Below, piece by piece: positions 8,713 to 16,717 of a stretch of DNA of 64,000 nt (the stretch's first letter is position 1; every line of letters starts with the position of its first letter). The DNA lies in assembly GCA_016708345.1 (NCBI GenBank), contig JADJFX010000009.1:186001-250000 (forward strand). Reading direction: 5' to 3'. This DNA is from Candidatus Rhodoferax bjergmarkensis (GTDB lineage Bacteria > Pseudomonadota > Gammaproteobacteria > Burkholderiales > Burkholderiaceae_C). A program made the translations under genes and the position numbers. The notes under the pieces were generated by a model, which made no database searches, was not told the origin of the DNA, and saw nothing but the letters and a program-made list of their open reading frames with translations.

Positions 8713-9957
8713 ATGCCCACCCTAAACCCGCTCAGCTCCCCACGCTACATCTGGCAGCACAGCGCTTGGCCACAGCTCACGTTTGACGCTGCAGCGCTTG
8801 CCGCCGCGCTGGACCAAGCCCGGCTGGAACAGGGCCGGTTGCTCGGTTTGTTGGGCGCCATTGGGCTGGAGCAGGCTAACGCGGTGCAGCGCGAGCTGTG
8901 GGTGCAGGAGGCGCTGGCCACCGCCGCCATTGAAGGTGAGCAGCTCAACCTGGAATCTTTGCGCTCGTCCGTGGCGCACCGGCTTCAACTGGCCGATGCG
9001 CCCGGCCCAGACCGGTCTGTGGAGGGCCTGGTGCAGGTGATGCAAGATGCACTGGCCAACCACAGCGCCGCCCTGGACCTGGACCGGCTGTGCCGTTGGC
9101 AGTCGGCACTATTTCCGGGGGGCACGTCGGGCATCGTGCGCATTGCCGTGGGGCGTGTGCGCGACCACGCCGATGCCATGCAAATCGTCAGCGGGCCGCT
9201 GGGGCGCGAAATGGTGCACTACGAGGCGCCGCCCTCTGCGCAGGTGGCCGCGCACATGAGCAAGTTTCTGGCGTGGTTTGAGAGCACCCAGCCCGCTGCC
9301 GTTGCCACCGCAGCTCCCACGGTGAATGGCATTGCACGGGCGGCGCTGGTCCATCTGTGGTTTGAGTCCATCCACCCGTTTGAAGACGGCAACGGTCGTC
9401 TGGGCCGCGCCTTGGCAGACATGGCACTGGCCCAGGACATGCACGCGCAAGACCCACAGGCCAACCCGGCGCTGGTGCGTGTGTACGGCATGGCCCGCCA
9501 GATGCTGAAAACCCGTGCCGCGTATTACGACGCCCTCAACCATGCGCAGCGCCTGCGCGGCGTTGCACCCGAGGCCACAGCGATTGATGCAACGCCCTGG
9601 GTGCAATGGTTTGTGCAGGCGTTTACGCGTGCTTGCATTGCCAGCCAAGCCGTGGTGCGGGACGCTACCGACAAAGCGCAGTTCCGGCTTCGTGCGGCGC
9701 AGTACCAAACCAATGAACGCCAGCGCAAGGTGCTGGAGCGCCTGCTGGAGGCCGGGCATGTGCGCTCGGGCGGGGGCTTTCTGGGCGGCATGAGCACCGA
9801 GAAATTCGCCAAGATCACCGGCACCTCCAAAGCCACCGCGACCCGCGACCTGAGCGACCTGCTTGCCAAGGGCTTGCTACGCGTTGAAGGTGTAGGCAAG
9901 GCTACACGTTACGCAGTGAACGTCCCCGGCTGGGAGCAGCCTGCGCTCAAGCCCTGA
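8713..9957 (+). CDS. Fic family AMPylase-type protein with C-terminal winged helix
   Basis: 414 residues. The Fic core motif HPFEDGNGRLGR (near residue 221) is intact, with catalytic His and the anion-binding loop. An N-terminal TAAIEG (residues ~68-73) fits the [S/T]xxxE[G/N] inhibitory helix, placing the protein among self-inhibited class II Fic enzymes. The last ~80 residues (KITGTSKATATRDLSDLLAK, then GVGKATRYAV) form a winged-helix domain. Fic proteins typically transfer AMP from ATP to target hydroxyls; the target here is unknown. ATG 8713 is preferred over TTG 8695 because the latter lies inside the palindromic operator. There is no Shine-Dalgarno sequence, so a leaderless mRNA is possible. 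The gene lies between two 447 bp direct repeats and no antitoxin-sized partner is adjacent. Confidence 0.9.
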   Translation: MPTLNPLSSPRYIWQHSAWPQLTFDAAALAAALDQARLEQGRLLGLLGAIGLEQANAVQRELWVQEALATAAIEGEQLNLESLRSSVAHRLQLADAPGPDRSVEGLVQVMQDALANHSAALDLDRLCRWQSALFPGGTSGIVRIAVGRVRDHADAMQIVSGPLGREMVHYEAPPSAQVAAHMSKFLAWFESTQPAAVATAAPTVNGIARAALVHLWFESIHPFEDGNGRLGRALADMALAQDMHAQDPQANPALVRVYGMARQMLKTRAAYYDALNHAQRLRGVAPEATAIDATPWVQWFVQAFTRACIASQAVVRDATDKAQFRLRAAQYQTNERQRKVLERLLEAGHVRSGGGFLGGMSTEKFAKITGTSKATATRDLSDLLAKGLLRVEGVGKATRYAVNVPGWEQPALKP

Positions 9958-9970
9958 GCGAAGCGCAGGG

Positions 9971-10019
9971 TCTTGCAATCAAGCATTTCATTCCAATTTC
10001 CCATCAAGGTTTACCCACA
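9971..10019 (+). repeat. Repeated 3' flank block, copy 2
   Basis: Matches 7719-7767 (TCTTGCAATCAAGCATTTCA, then CCAATTTCCCATCAAGG, then TTACCCACA). It starts 14 bp after the Fic stop and is joined directly to a truncated copy of the secreted-protein gene. Confidence 0.55.
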
Positions 10020-10021
10020 TT

Positions 10022-10419
10022 TTGCTGGTTGTCTTGCTGGCAGCAGGGTTCACCGCCAGCAACGCGCAGGCAGGCCGGGGCTTGAATTTTCCGCTGCCGG
10101 CATGGTGATGCGCGACTGCCGCTACGCAAGTAAAAACTTTTCGGTGATGGTGAAAACAAGCCACTACAGCAACCCCGCAGCCGCAAAAGATGCCACCAAA
10201 ATGCTGGCCGGTAAATTGCGCGCAATACCCAATGACCCGGATGGTGCGGTTATTCAGGAAGGGCAGGGCGACCTCACCGACCCGGCGGTTTTCTATGTGC
10301 GCAATGGCGTAGCAGTAGAGCTGCGCGTACTGGGCATCTATTACAAAGACCTGAAGTCAAAAGACGCTGACCTGCGGGATATGCAAACCAAATTGGCAGC
10401 AGTAAAGCGCCTGCAGTAA
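10022..10419 (+). pseudogene. Truncated second copy of the secreted protein gene
   Basis: Compared with 7984-8466, this copy lacks the start codon and the first few signal-peptide codons. It has also lost 67 bp between two AGGCA direct repeats (8048-8052 and 8115-8119 in the intact copy). Because 67 is not a multiple of three, what remains of the signal peptide is out of frame with the conserved body (RPGLEFSAAGMVMRD onward). The body itself is nearly identical to copy 1, so the duplication is recent. Confidence 0.8.
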
Positions 10420-10514
10420 ACCCACTGGTTGCATGAAGGGCCCCGGCGCAGTGGCGCTCGGCCCGCCACGACGGTCGACATGCCTGAGGCTTACTGAAGC
10501 GAGCACCTGGTCAC
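10068..10514 (+). repeat. 447 bp direct repeat, right copy
   Basis: Right partner of 8115-8561, in the same orientation; differences are a handful of substitutions (for example GACGCTGACCTG for GACGCCGACTTG). Homologous recombination between the two would delete the Fic gene. Confidence 0.88.
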
Positions 10515-10614
10515 CAACCCCCGCGTGATCGCCATAGGGGCGATGGGTCGCCCGGCTAACCGCAAGAAAATGAACGAGGTGAAGCTGCAAGCGGAGGGTG
10601 TTTTGGGTTGAAAT

Positions 10615-10675
10615 TTGCTGCGTTTATGATAGCTGCTTGCGCATATTCCACCTGCGTAAATGGCTTTTTTGGCAC
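10615..10675 (+). repeat. Dispersed ~60 bp repeat, copy 3
   Basis: TTTATGATAGCTGCTTGCGC followed by ATATTCCACCTGCG and a TTTTTTGGCAC end; lies in the gap before the membrane hydrolase-like gene. Confidence 0.7.
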
Positions 10676-10785
10676 AAATATTTCACTTCAACCGAGAAAG
10701 CCCAGTAGGGCGTGAGATGGCAGCGAGGGCCGCAAATGCTCCGCTGACACCCAGGCAGCGCCGAATATTTTGAAGGAATCCCCTC

Positions 10786-11289
10786 ATGCCATTTACCCCC
10801 CTGCACATGGGCCCGGGCCTGGCGGTCAAGGCCGTCATGCAACGCAAGTTTTCGCTGCTGGTGTTTGGCTGGTCGCAGGTCGTTATTGATCTGCAGCCGC
10901 TGCTGGCCATGACCACCGGACGGGTTGAATTGCACGGCTTTTCGCACACGCTGCTGGGTGCCACCCTGATCGGCCTGCTGTGCGGCTTGAGCGGCAAACA
11001 CCTTGCCGAGTGGGGCTTACGATTGCTGCGCGAGCCGCGCCATTTGCCGGTGCGCTGGCGGGTGGCTTTTGGCAGCGCCTTCATCGGCACCTACAGCCAT
11101 GTGCTGATCGACAGCGTGATGCATGTGGACGTGCTGCCGTTTTACCCCTTCAACCCGGCCAGCCCCTTGCACGCCCTCATTTCCATCGACGCCCTGCACG
11201 TGGTGTGCCTGGCCACAGCGGCGGCCGGAGGTCTGGCGTGGTACGCCGTGGACCGTGCCATCGGCCACAAGGGCCGAGAAGCGCAGTGA
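10786..11289 (+). CDS. Predicted membrane-bound metal-dependent hydrolase-like protein
   Basis: 167 residues starting MPFTPLHMGPG, preceded by GAAGGAATC. His and Asp residues spread over hydrophobic segments (HMGPG, VVIDLQPL, HGFSHTLLGA, THVLID-like YSHVLIDSVMH) match the YdjM/LexA-regulated inner-membrane hydrolase-like family (PF04307 type) as I recall it. About four membrane segments are visible. The biochemical activity of this family is unproven. The gene stands alone, with a copy of the dispersed repeat before it and another 25 bp after its stop. Confidence 0.65.
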   Translation: MPFTPLHMGPGLAVKAVMQRKFSLLVFGWSQVVIDLQPLLAMTTGRVELHGFSHTLLGATLIGLLCGLSGKHLAEWGLRLLREPRHLPVRWRVAFGSAFIGTYSHVLIDSVMHVDVLPFYPFNPASPLHALISIDALHVVCLATAAAGGLAWYAVDRAIGHKGREAQ

Positions 11290-11314
11290 AGGGTAGCGCC
11301 GGGCTGGGGTATTT

Positions 11315-11376
11315 TCGCTATATTATTGGTAGCTGCTTGCGCACATTCCACAAGCGCAAGCGGCCAATTTGGCACT
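11315..11376 (+). repeat. Dispersed ~60 bp repeat, copy 4
   Basis: Close to consensus: GCTATATTATTGGTAGCTGC, then TTGCGCACATTCCACAAGCGC and GGCCAATTTGGCAC. It follows the 10786-11289 gene in the same orientation. Confidence 0.75.
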
Positions 11377-11481
11377 AAATTTTTGGGTTGATCTGCCCCC
11401 CTGCACCCACTGGCAGGCGCACCCAAGGTGGAAGGCTTGGCAGCACAGGCGCAAGGCGACTCTACCGGCCATGCCGGGTCT

Positions 11482-11633
11482 GCCGGGTCTGCCAGAATAT
11501 CGATATCCATTTAACAAAGTCGAAAAACAGGCAAAGTCAGGCTGCAAGCCACTTTCAGGAGGATTTGATGACCAGAATATCGAGCGTCGGCCGGTTTATC
11601 GAGCACTTGTTGGTGCTCGGGACATTACGTTGA
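11482..11633 (+). repeat. 152 bp inverted-repeat element, right copy
   Basis: Inverted partner of 6309-6460. Inside it CCAGAATATCGA occurs twice, a perfect ATTTAAC lies near the start, and a CGAGCAC/GTGCTCG hairpin precedes the end at ACGTTGAAC, which fits the integron core GTTRRRY. The copies diverge abruptly after GTTGA. Confidence 0.8.
11568..11633 (+). CDS. Micro-ORF in the repeated element (21 residues)
   Basis: ATG with a strong ribosome site (CAGGAGGA, 5 bases upstream) encodes MTRISSVGRFIEHLLVLGTLR. Size and frame are conserved with the copy at 6309-6374, and a terminator-like hairpin begins 12 bp after its stop. Small-protein or leader-peptide status is speculative. Confidence 0.4.
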   Translation: MTRISSVGRFIEHLLVLGTLR

Positions 11634-11644
11634 ACTAAACCGCT

Positions 11645-11684
11645 ACGCGGTGGTTGGTCCTCACAGGCCACCACCGCGTTTTTG
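11645..11684 (+). terminator. Rho-independent terminator after the 152 bp element
   Basis: Stem ACGCGGTGGTTGG/CCACCACCGCGT with one bulge and a 10 base loop, followed by TTTTTG. It separates the repeated element from the recombinase gene. Confidence 0.7.
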
Positions 11685-11766
11685 TTGATAGGTCGCTTGT
11701 ATTTGAGGCGATGTAGGACAAGTCTTCGAGTTGGGGAATGTTCCCCGGCTTTGAAGGAGAAACCTC

Positions 11767-12627
11767 ATGACTGAACTTCGCCAACGCATGCTCGACGCGA
11801 TGATGCAAAGAGGCTTTGCACCGCGTACCCAAGAGAGTTACGTCCAGGCCATTCGACGCATGGCCAAGTACTACCGACGCGATCCGGCCACCTACACGTC
11901 CGAAGAAGTACAGGCCTACTTGCTGCACATGGTCAAAGACCGACAGCTGTCCTACAGCACCATGAACCAGGCAGCGTGCGCAGCCCAATTCCTGTTTCAA
12001 ACCGTACTCGGGCATAGGCCAGAGCACTTCCAGGTTTGCTTTGCCAAGGTTGCGGCCAAACAGCCGGAACTACTCGCCAGAGAAGAGATCGCACGCCTGT
12101 TTGCGGCTTGCCCCCATCCCGCGCGGCGCGTGCTGCTGCAAACTATCTACGCCACGGGCCTGCGCGTCAGCGAAGCCTGTGCCTTAAAGGTCAGCGACAT
12201 CGATAGCCACCGAGACCGCATGTGCGTGCGTGTGGACTGTGGCAAAGGCGGCAAAGGCCGCTACACCGTTCTGAGCCCCACGCTGCTGGAACTGCTGCGC
12301 TATCACGTGCGCTGCGAACGTCCCACCACCTGGCTGTTTACCGACAACAGCGCCAAGCAACCCATGTACATCGACATGGCCCAACGCGCCTACCGCGGCG
12401 CTTGTGCGCGGGCGGGTATCACCAAGATTGGGGGCATTCACACCCTGCGCCACGACTTCGCCACCCACTTGCTGGAGGGCGGCGTAGACCTGTACACCAT
12501 CCAAAAGCTGCTGGGCCATGGCCACATCAGCACCACGGCGCGTTACCTGCACCTTATCAGCCCCCAGTTCCGACCCCCGAAGGATGTTGATCCGCTGGAC
12601 CTGCTCGCTGGCCTGCCCAAGCTGTAG
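11767..12627 (+). CDS. Tyrosine recombinase of IS91-type element
   Basis: 286 residues. The N-terminal SAM-like domain (MLDAMMQRGFAPRTQESYVQ) precedes a catalytic domain with ATGLRVSEACALKVSDID (first catalytic Arg), HTLRHDFATHLL (His-x-x-Arg) and the nucleophile Tyr in HISTTARYLHL. The region between the first Arg and HxxR is short and lacks the extra helix typical of integron IntI, so it is not an integron integrase despite the nearby attC sites. It probably acts with the downstream IS91 transposase. The ribosome site GAAGGAGAAACC is good. Confidence 0.88.
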   Translation: MTELRQRMLDAMMQRGFAPRTQESYVQAIRRMAKYYRRDPATYTSEEVQAYLLHMVKDRQLSYSTMNQAACAAQFLFQTVLGHRPEHFQVCFAKVAAKQPELLAREEIARLFAACPHPARRVLLQTIYATGLRVSEACALKVSDIDSHRDRMCVRVDCGKGGKGRYTVLSPTLLELLRYHVRCERPTTWLFTDNSAKQPMYIDMAQRAYRGACARAGITKIGGIHTLRHDFATHLLEGGVDLYTIQKLLGHGHISTTARYLHLISPQFRPPKDVDPLDLLAGLPKL

Positions 12628-12655
12628 GCCAGGTAAGCCTTCTTTGTAGCCCCGC

Positions 12656-13858
12656 ATGGCCACCTTGGCCGATGCACTGAGCCAGTTTGGCCCAGCGTAT
12701 CTGGCAACCCACGCCCTGAGCACGCCCCAGGCCAAAGCCTGGCGGGGCATCGTTGCCTGTCGCACCGCCGCGCTGGGCGGCGAACAACTCACGTGCGACA
12801 CCTGTGGCCACAGCCACTGGCAATACCACTCGTGCCGCAACCGCAACTGCCCGCAGTGCGGCATGCGGGCCAAGGACGCCTGGCTGCAGGGACGTCTGAG
12901 CGAAGTGCTGGACGTGCCCTACGTGCACCTGGTGTTTACCTTGCCGCACTGCTTGAACGCCTTGTACGGTGCCCACCCCCGCTGGGTTATCGATACCTTG
13001 TTTACCTGCACCGCCCACACGCTCACGGAGTTTGCCGCCAACCCGAAGTGGATGGGGGTGGCTGGTGGCAAACCGGCGTTCAGTTTGGTACTGCACACCT
13101 GGACGCAGGACCTGCTGGTGCACCTGCATGTTCACGCGGTGATGGCTTGCGGGGTGTTGGAGCAAGATGGGCAAGGCGCAAGATGGGTCACACCGGCGCG
13201 CCAGCCCAACTATCTGTTCCCGGGGGAGGCCTTGTCCAGCGTGTTTCGGGGCAAATTCATGGCCGCGCTACTACAGGCGCGTCGCACCGGCCAGATTGAA
13301 CACGACCCGCAAGCCACGCAGGCGCTTTGGAATGAGCGCCAACGCCAACTCTACAAACACGCCTGGGTGGTGTACGCCAAGGCCCCGCTGGGCGGCCCGG
13401 CCCAGGTGCTGGAGTACCTCTCCCGCTACACGCACCGCACGGCCATCAGCAACGAGCGTATTCGCGCCATCACCCCAGAAGAGGTTGCATTCAATGTTCG
13501 CGCCAACGACAAGGGTGGCAAGCGCCTGGAGCGCTTGGCCGGAGAAGAGTTTGTGCGCCGTTTTCTGCTACACATCCTGCCCACCGGGCTCAAACGTATC
13601 CGCCACTATGCAGTGTTGGCCTCAAGCTGCAAGGCGGTCCAACTCACAGCGGCCCGCCAGTCTTTGCAAATGCCACAGTCCAGTGTGCAGGCCAGGGAGT
13701 GTGCCCACGACTTTTTGGCCCGGGTGGCCAGAATCGATGTGAGTTTGTGCCCATGTTGCAAGGCGGGGCGAATGCGCGTGACGCAGGTGCTGCTGGGGGC
13801 CTCGCGCTTGCCCGCGTTACAAAGCAACGTGTTACCCCAACGCCAGGGGCCACCATGA
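12656..13858 (+). CDS. IS91 family transposase
   Basis: 400 residues. An N-terminal zinc-binding part (CDTCGHSHWQYHSCRNRNCP, then QCG) is followed by the Y2/HUH-like core with LHVHAVMACG (HUH motif) and the conserved QVLEYLSRYTHRTAISNERI block, containing the catalytic Tyr. The C terminus has a second CPCCKAGRM zinc knuckle. IS91 transposases move DNA by a rolling-circle-like mechanism. The start is an ATG 28 bp after the recombinase stop. It appears intact. Confidence 0.9.
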   Translation: MATLADALSQFGPAYLATHALSTPQAKAWRGIVACRTAALGGEQLTCDTCGHSHWQYHSCRNRNCPQCGMRAKDAWLQGRLSEVLDVPYVHLVFTLPHCLNALYGAHPRWVIDTLFTCTAHTLTEFAANPKWMGVAGGKPAFSLVLHTWTQDLLVHLHVHAVMACGVLEQDGQGARWVTPARQPNYLFPGEALSSVFRGKFMAALLQARRTGQIEHDPQATQALWNERQRQLYKHAWVVYAKAPLGGPAQVLEYLSRYTHRTAISNERIRAITPEEVAFNVRANDKGGKRLERLAGEEFVRRFLLHILPTGLKRIRHYAVLASSCKAVQLTAARQSLQMPQSSVQARECAHDFLARVARIDVSLCPCCKAGRMRVTQVLLGASRLPALQSNVLPQRQGPP

Positions 13859-14137
13859 GGCAAGGCCTTGCAAATCTGCGTGCAATCGAAGCAGCACCCC
13901 GGCGGTGTTGGGCCCGACTCTGGGCGAGTGACGGGCGAACGCTACCAACAGGACACCGCACCTGCTCCTTGGAGGCCTTGGGCGGCGCAATTGGGGGCAC
14001 TTTGACGCTGCATCGCAGCCAAAATGCGCCTGCTGCCGGGCCATAATGCGCCAAGTCAATCGGGGTGAAGCTTACAAACCCCATTAGCCTGAACACGGTG
14101 CACGCCAACGTTTGTACAGGCGGTTCAGTCCAACATG

Positions 14138-14197
14138 GTTTATCAACCGCGGGAGGCGTTCTTGGTTTCTACGAGCATTGCAGCGCGTTTGATAAAC
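14138..14197. repeat. 14 bp inverted repeat between IS91 element and cassette array
   Basis: GTTTATCAACCGCG (14138-14151) and CGCGTTTGATAAAC (14184-14197) pair at 13 of 14 positions across 32 bp. The region 13859-14269 otherwise shows no gene; this may be a remnant of an integron platform or a small mobile element. Confidence 0.4.
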
Positions 14198-14269
14198 GCT
14201 AATCGATCGACGGCAATTTCGTAATGTTCTAGGCTTGTTGATGCGTAGCCCATGGAATACAATTAAGCT

Positions 14270-14557
14270 ATGCCTGTGCAAACGACCAAGGTCTATCTCG
14301 ATTGGATTAATTCACTGAATGACCGAGCGGGTCGCGCACGAATTCAAGTTCGCGTCGATAGACTCGTTCATGGGAATCCAGGGCAGCATAGGGCTCTGAC
14401 TGACGGTGTTTGCGAGTTGAAGATCGATTTCGGGCCAGGATACCGGGTCTATTACACGGAGCGAGCTGGCGTTGTCGTTGTCCTGCTGGCTGGCGGCGAC
14501 AAATCATCTCAGCAGAAGGACATTAAGACCGCGATCTTGTTGGCAAAGGGACTCTAG
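14270..14557 (+). CDS. HigB/RelE-type addiction module toxin
   Basis: 95 residues. The sequence MPVQTTKVYLDWINSLNDR, GHNPGQHR-like GNPGQHRALTDGVCELKIDF, GPGYRVYYTERAGVVVVLLA and GGDKSSQQKDIKTA matches the family of small RelE/HigB-like killers (often annotated phage-derived Gp49-like). These act as ribosome-dependent mRNA endonucleases. The antitoxin gene follows after 10 bp, toxin first, as is usual for HigBA. The pair occupies the first position of the cassette array and is followed by an attC. Confidence 0.82.
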   Translation: MPVQTTKVYLDWINSLNDRAGRARIQVRVDRLVHGNPGQHRALTDGVCELKIDFGPGYRVYYTERAGVVVVLLAGGDKSSQQKDIKTAILLAKGL

Positions 14558-14567
14558 GAGCATTCTT

Positions 14568-14896
14568 ATGACAAAAGCAATTTCTAAAGTAGATGCGTCA
14601 AGGACAAAAGTGACCAGCACCGTTTCGTATGACGTATCTGAACAACCAGAACGCCAGAGGAAATGGCTGCGTATCTGGACGCATGGCTGGAAGAGGCACC
14701 GGATGACGCAACTGGAATTGCCCGCGCACTAGGCGACATTGCGCGTGCCAAGGGGATGACCCAAGTGGCACGCGACGCGGGTCTGAGTCGGGAAAGTTTG
14801 TACAAAGCCCTGGGTGAAAATGGAAATCCAACTTTCGCAACCGTTTTGAAGGTGGCGAGGGCATTGGGCGTTAGGTTTCATGCGCAAGTTGCCTAA
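14568..14896 (+). pseudogene. HigA-like antitoxin, frameshifted
   Basis: The frame opens with ATG 14568 after a good AGGAG site (MTKAISKVDASRTKVTSTVS) but is out of register with the conserved remainder, which reads TPEEMAAYLDAWLEEAPDDA and contains a helix-turn-helix (MTQVARDAGLSRESLYKALG). One base is missing near 14645. Translation could restart at ATG 14663, giving a 77-residue protein that keeps the DNA-binding domain. Because a toxin without its antitoxin should be lethal, either the short form works or the indel is a sequencing error. Confidence 0.72.
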
Positions 14897-14902
14897 GTTG
14901 CT

Positions 14903-14989
14903 GTCGAACAGGTTGATCGACGCAGACACCCAGCAGCAAATGGCTGCTGCGCAGCAGTTGCTGTGCGCTGGTCATCGCCAACGTTAGCC
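14903..14989 (+). other. Integron attC site 1
   Basis: 87 bp from an imperfect inverse core GTCGAAC to a perfect core GTTAGCC. Internal segments CAGCAGCAAATGGCTGCTGC and GCAGCAGTTGCTGTGCGCTG form the folded stem. It sits just after the HigA-like gene and 3 bp before the next cassette ATG. Confidence 0.78.
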
Positions 14990-14992
14990 CTC

Positions 14993-15859
14993 ATGAATCT
15001 GCTATCCGTGTCAGCCGCCGCCCTTGTTCCATTACACCTCTTGCTGGTGGGCGGTTCACTGCGAACGCTTTCAACTTGGCGGAACTTGAGAGCACGCGGG
15101 AATAGGGTGATATTTCATTTAGGGCTGTTGCTGCTCGTGTTGGGCGCGTCCGGCATGACTTACGCCGCCGAAGGGAAGGAACTACTTGCGCAGCTCCCAG
15201 CGCGCATGGCCCAGGCGAGTAGCCACGATGTTGTGGTCGGTCAAATCGCAGGCCAGCGCTACGTCGCATTGCGTTTCGATGCCGGCGACAACTCGCAGGA
15301 GCGCTTCGAGCCCGTATTGCTGATCGCACGCGCCACCGAGGCGGGCTACGTTTACGTCGCGCATTTCAAGCTAACCAATCTCAACGACTTTGCGGTTCGG
15401 TTTGGCGATAGCTCCATCTACTTGAGCCAAGAAAGCGCGCACCATGGCGTGTACTTCCAACGTTACCAATTTCGATTGCGTGATGGGCACTTCCGGCTGA
15501 TCGGCGTGGAGGAGCAGTCTCAGACATTGCCGGTGTCACGTCGCTCCGGTTCTTCAGTTGCGTTCTGGGAAACGCGTTCGGCGAATCTGCTGACGCAGAC
15601 CGCAGTGTATCGGGCGCAAGTAAGCGATCTGGCAGACGAAGCTGTGCAGAATGAGGCTTCGCGACGCTTCGCTGCCAAACTCCCGCTACTCGCAGGCAAG
15701 GTGCGGCGCGTGCCTTTGCGAGCAAGGCCGAATGCCCAATGGGATCTCGCGCGTTTTGATCCTTATCTGTTCCGCACCGACTTCCTCTGTCACTATTTCG
15801 ACACCGAGCTGGTGTTTCGCAGCGGTTGCAAGCAAGCTACTGTTGAGGCCGGGAAATGA
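14993..15859 (+). CDS. Cassette-encoded protein of unknown function, exported or membrane-anchored
   Basis: 288 residues starting MNLLSVSAAALV only 3 bp after the attC core, as in other cassettes. Two hydrophobic stretches (residues ~5-20 and ~40-58, LGLLLLVLGASGMTYAAEG) suggest a signal/anchor, followed by a soluble domain rich in aromatic and charged residues (GQRYVALRFDAGDN, GSSVAFWETRSANLL). An internal ATG (MTYAAEG) is an alternative start. No family recognised. It ends right at attC 2. Confidence 0.6.
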   Translation: MNLLSVSAAALVPLHLLLVGGSLRTLSTWRNLRARGNRVIFHLGLLLLVLGASGMTYAAEGKELLAQLPARMAQASSHDVVVGQIAGQRYVALRFDAGDNSQERFEPVLLIARATEAGYVYVAHFKLTNLNDFAVRFGDSSIYLSQESAHHGVYFQRYQFRLRDGHFRLIGVEEQSQTLPVSRRSGSSVAFWETRSANLLTQTAVYRAQVSDLADEAVQNEASRRFAAKLPLLAGKVRRVPLRARPNAQWDLARFDPYLFRTDFLCHYFDTELVFRSGCKQATVEAGK

Positions 15860-15860
15860 G

Positions 15861-15946
15861 TGCTAACGGTCGGCCCACGCGGACACCCAGCAACAGGTTG
15901 CCGATGCGCGGCGCATGCTGCGCGCCGTTGGCCTCCAACGTTAAAG
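15861..15946 (+). other. Integron attC site 2
   Basis: 86 bp from TGCTAAC (one mismatch to RYYYAAC) to GTTAAAG. The central hairpin CGATGCGCGGCGCATGCTGC / GCGCCG is strong. It shares GGACACCCAGCA with attC 1. Confidence 0.78.
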
Positions 15947-15949
15947 CTC

Positions 15950-16330
15950 ATGCAACTCAGGACACCAACCTTTTCTGTCGAACTGGAAGCACTGCGTCGT
16001 GCGGACGACGAAGACTGGGCTCGGGTTCGCGTGGATGTCCAGACCGGTGGATTCACAGGAGCCTTTGATGCATGGCTCCAGTCAGGCGACCTTGATATTT
16101 TTTCAAACCAACTTGGCGCTCTCTATGAAAATGTTGGGCACGCTGGCAAAGCTAGGTTGGCATGTGCCGAGCGAGGCATCGATATATCTCTGTCCATGGA
16201 AAAAATGGGCGGTATCAACGGAAAATTTGAGTTTTTCGATGAAAGCACTTCGGCATCTTTGTCAGGGAGTTTCACCATTGACCAAAGCTATATTCCCGAG
16301 TGGTGCAATTGCGTTGAAAGTTTTGCCTAG
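15950..16330 (+). CDS. Cassette-encoded small protein, WapI-immunity-like in appearance
   Basis: 126 residues starting MQLRTPTFSVELEALRRADD, 3 bp after the attC core. The pattern (DWARVRVDVQTGGFTGAFDA, then EFFDESTSASLSGSFTIDQS) resembles short acidic beta-rich proteins of the WapI immunity type, but this is only a visual resemblance. Its own attC has been separated from it by the IS110-family element that begins about 46 bp downstream. Confidence 0.5.
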   Translation: MQLRTPTFSVELEALRRADDEDWARVRVDVQTGGFTGAFDAWLQSGDLDIFSNQLGALYENVGHAGKARLACAERGIDISLSMEKMGGINGKFEFFDESTSASLSGSFTIDQSYIPEWCNCVESFA

Positions 16331-16411
16331 GAGTTGCGGCAGCATGTTCTTTAACTGGTCTACAGGGACTTCTACAGGGACTTCCCAATAAATCAACATA
16401 AATTTTGGTTG

Positions 16412-16594
16412 TCAAAGGTAGTTCATGTCTTCCTCATTGGTAAACGGTATTCCTGGCGGCACGTAAAAAACGACGATGCTAAAACACGGAACAGACTGCA
16501 CATCTACAGACGGCCTTGTTGCAATCACATGAATTGCGGACCCAGATACGAACCGCTCGGTGAGGCCCCATTCGTCCCGCGTGGTCACCACCAA
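16412..16594 (-). CDS. Short ORF inside the IS110 element, downstream of the transposase
   Basis: Reads VVTTRDEWGLTERFVSGSAI and ends IPFTNEEDMNYL; the frame is open upstream to about 16645. It looks protein-like but occupies the interval expected to encode the guide RNA of IS1111-group elements. It may be chance, a passenger gene or a remnant of a reversed cassette. No ribosome site. Confidence 0.2.
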   Translation of the reverse strand: MVVTTRDEWGLTERFVSGSAIHVIATRPSVDVQSVPCFSIVVFYVPPGIPFTNEEDMNYL

Positions 16595-16717
16595 TCGGGT
16601 GCCACTACCTGTTAGTCGGGCTTGCTCACCGCCGGTCTGACCTGTTTACTTCATCTTCGAAATCACGTCTGCGCAAGGAAACATAAACATTCGATTCAAG
16701 CGTTGCTGACTACGGCC

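Larger units (their letters stand above)
11767..13858 (+). mobile_element. IS91-type element carrying a tyrosine recombinase and a Y1-type transposase
   Basis: Two genes, 28 bp apart and in the same orientation: a phage-integrase-type recombinase and a zinc-finger IS91 transposase. Such pairs are a known arrangement in a subset of IS91-family elements. I could not define the ends; IS91 elements lack inverted repeats, so the element may extend into 11640-11766 and some way into 13859-14100. The 400 bp after the transposase contain no convincing gene. Confidence 0.75.

Noticed and set aside
11767..12627. Integron integrase IntI for the nearby cassettes
   Set aside because: The protein lacks the extra domain typical of IntI and is paired with an IS91 transposase.
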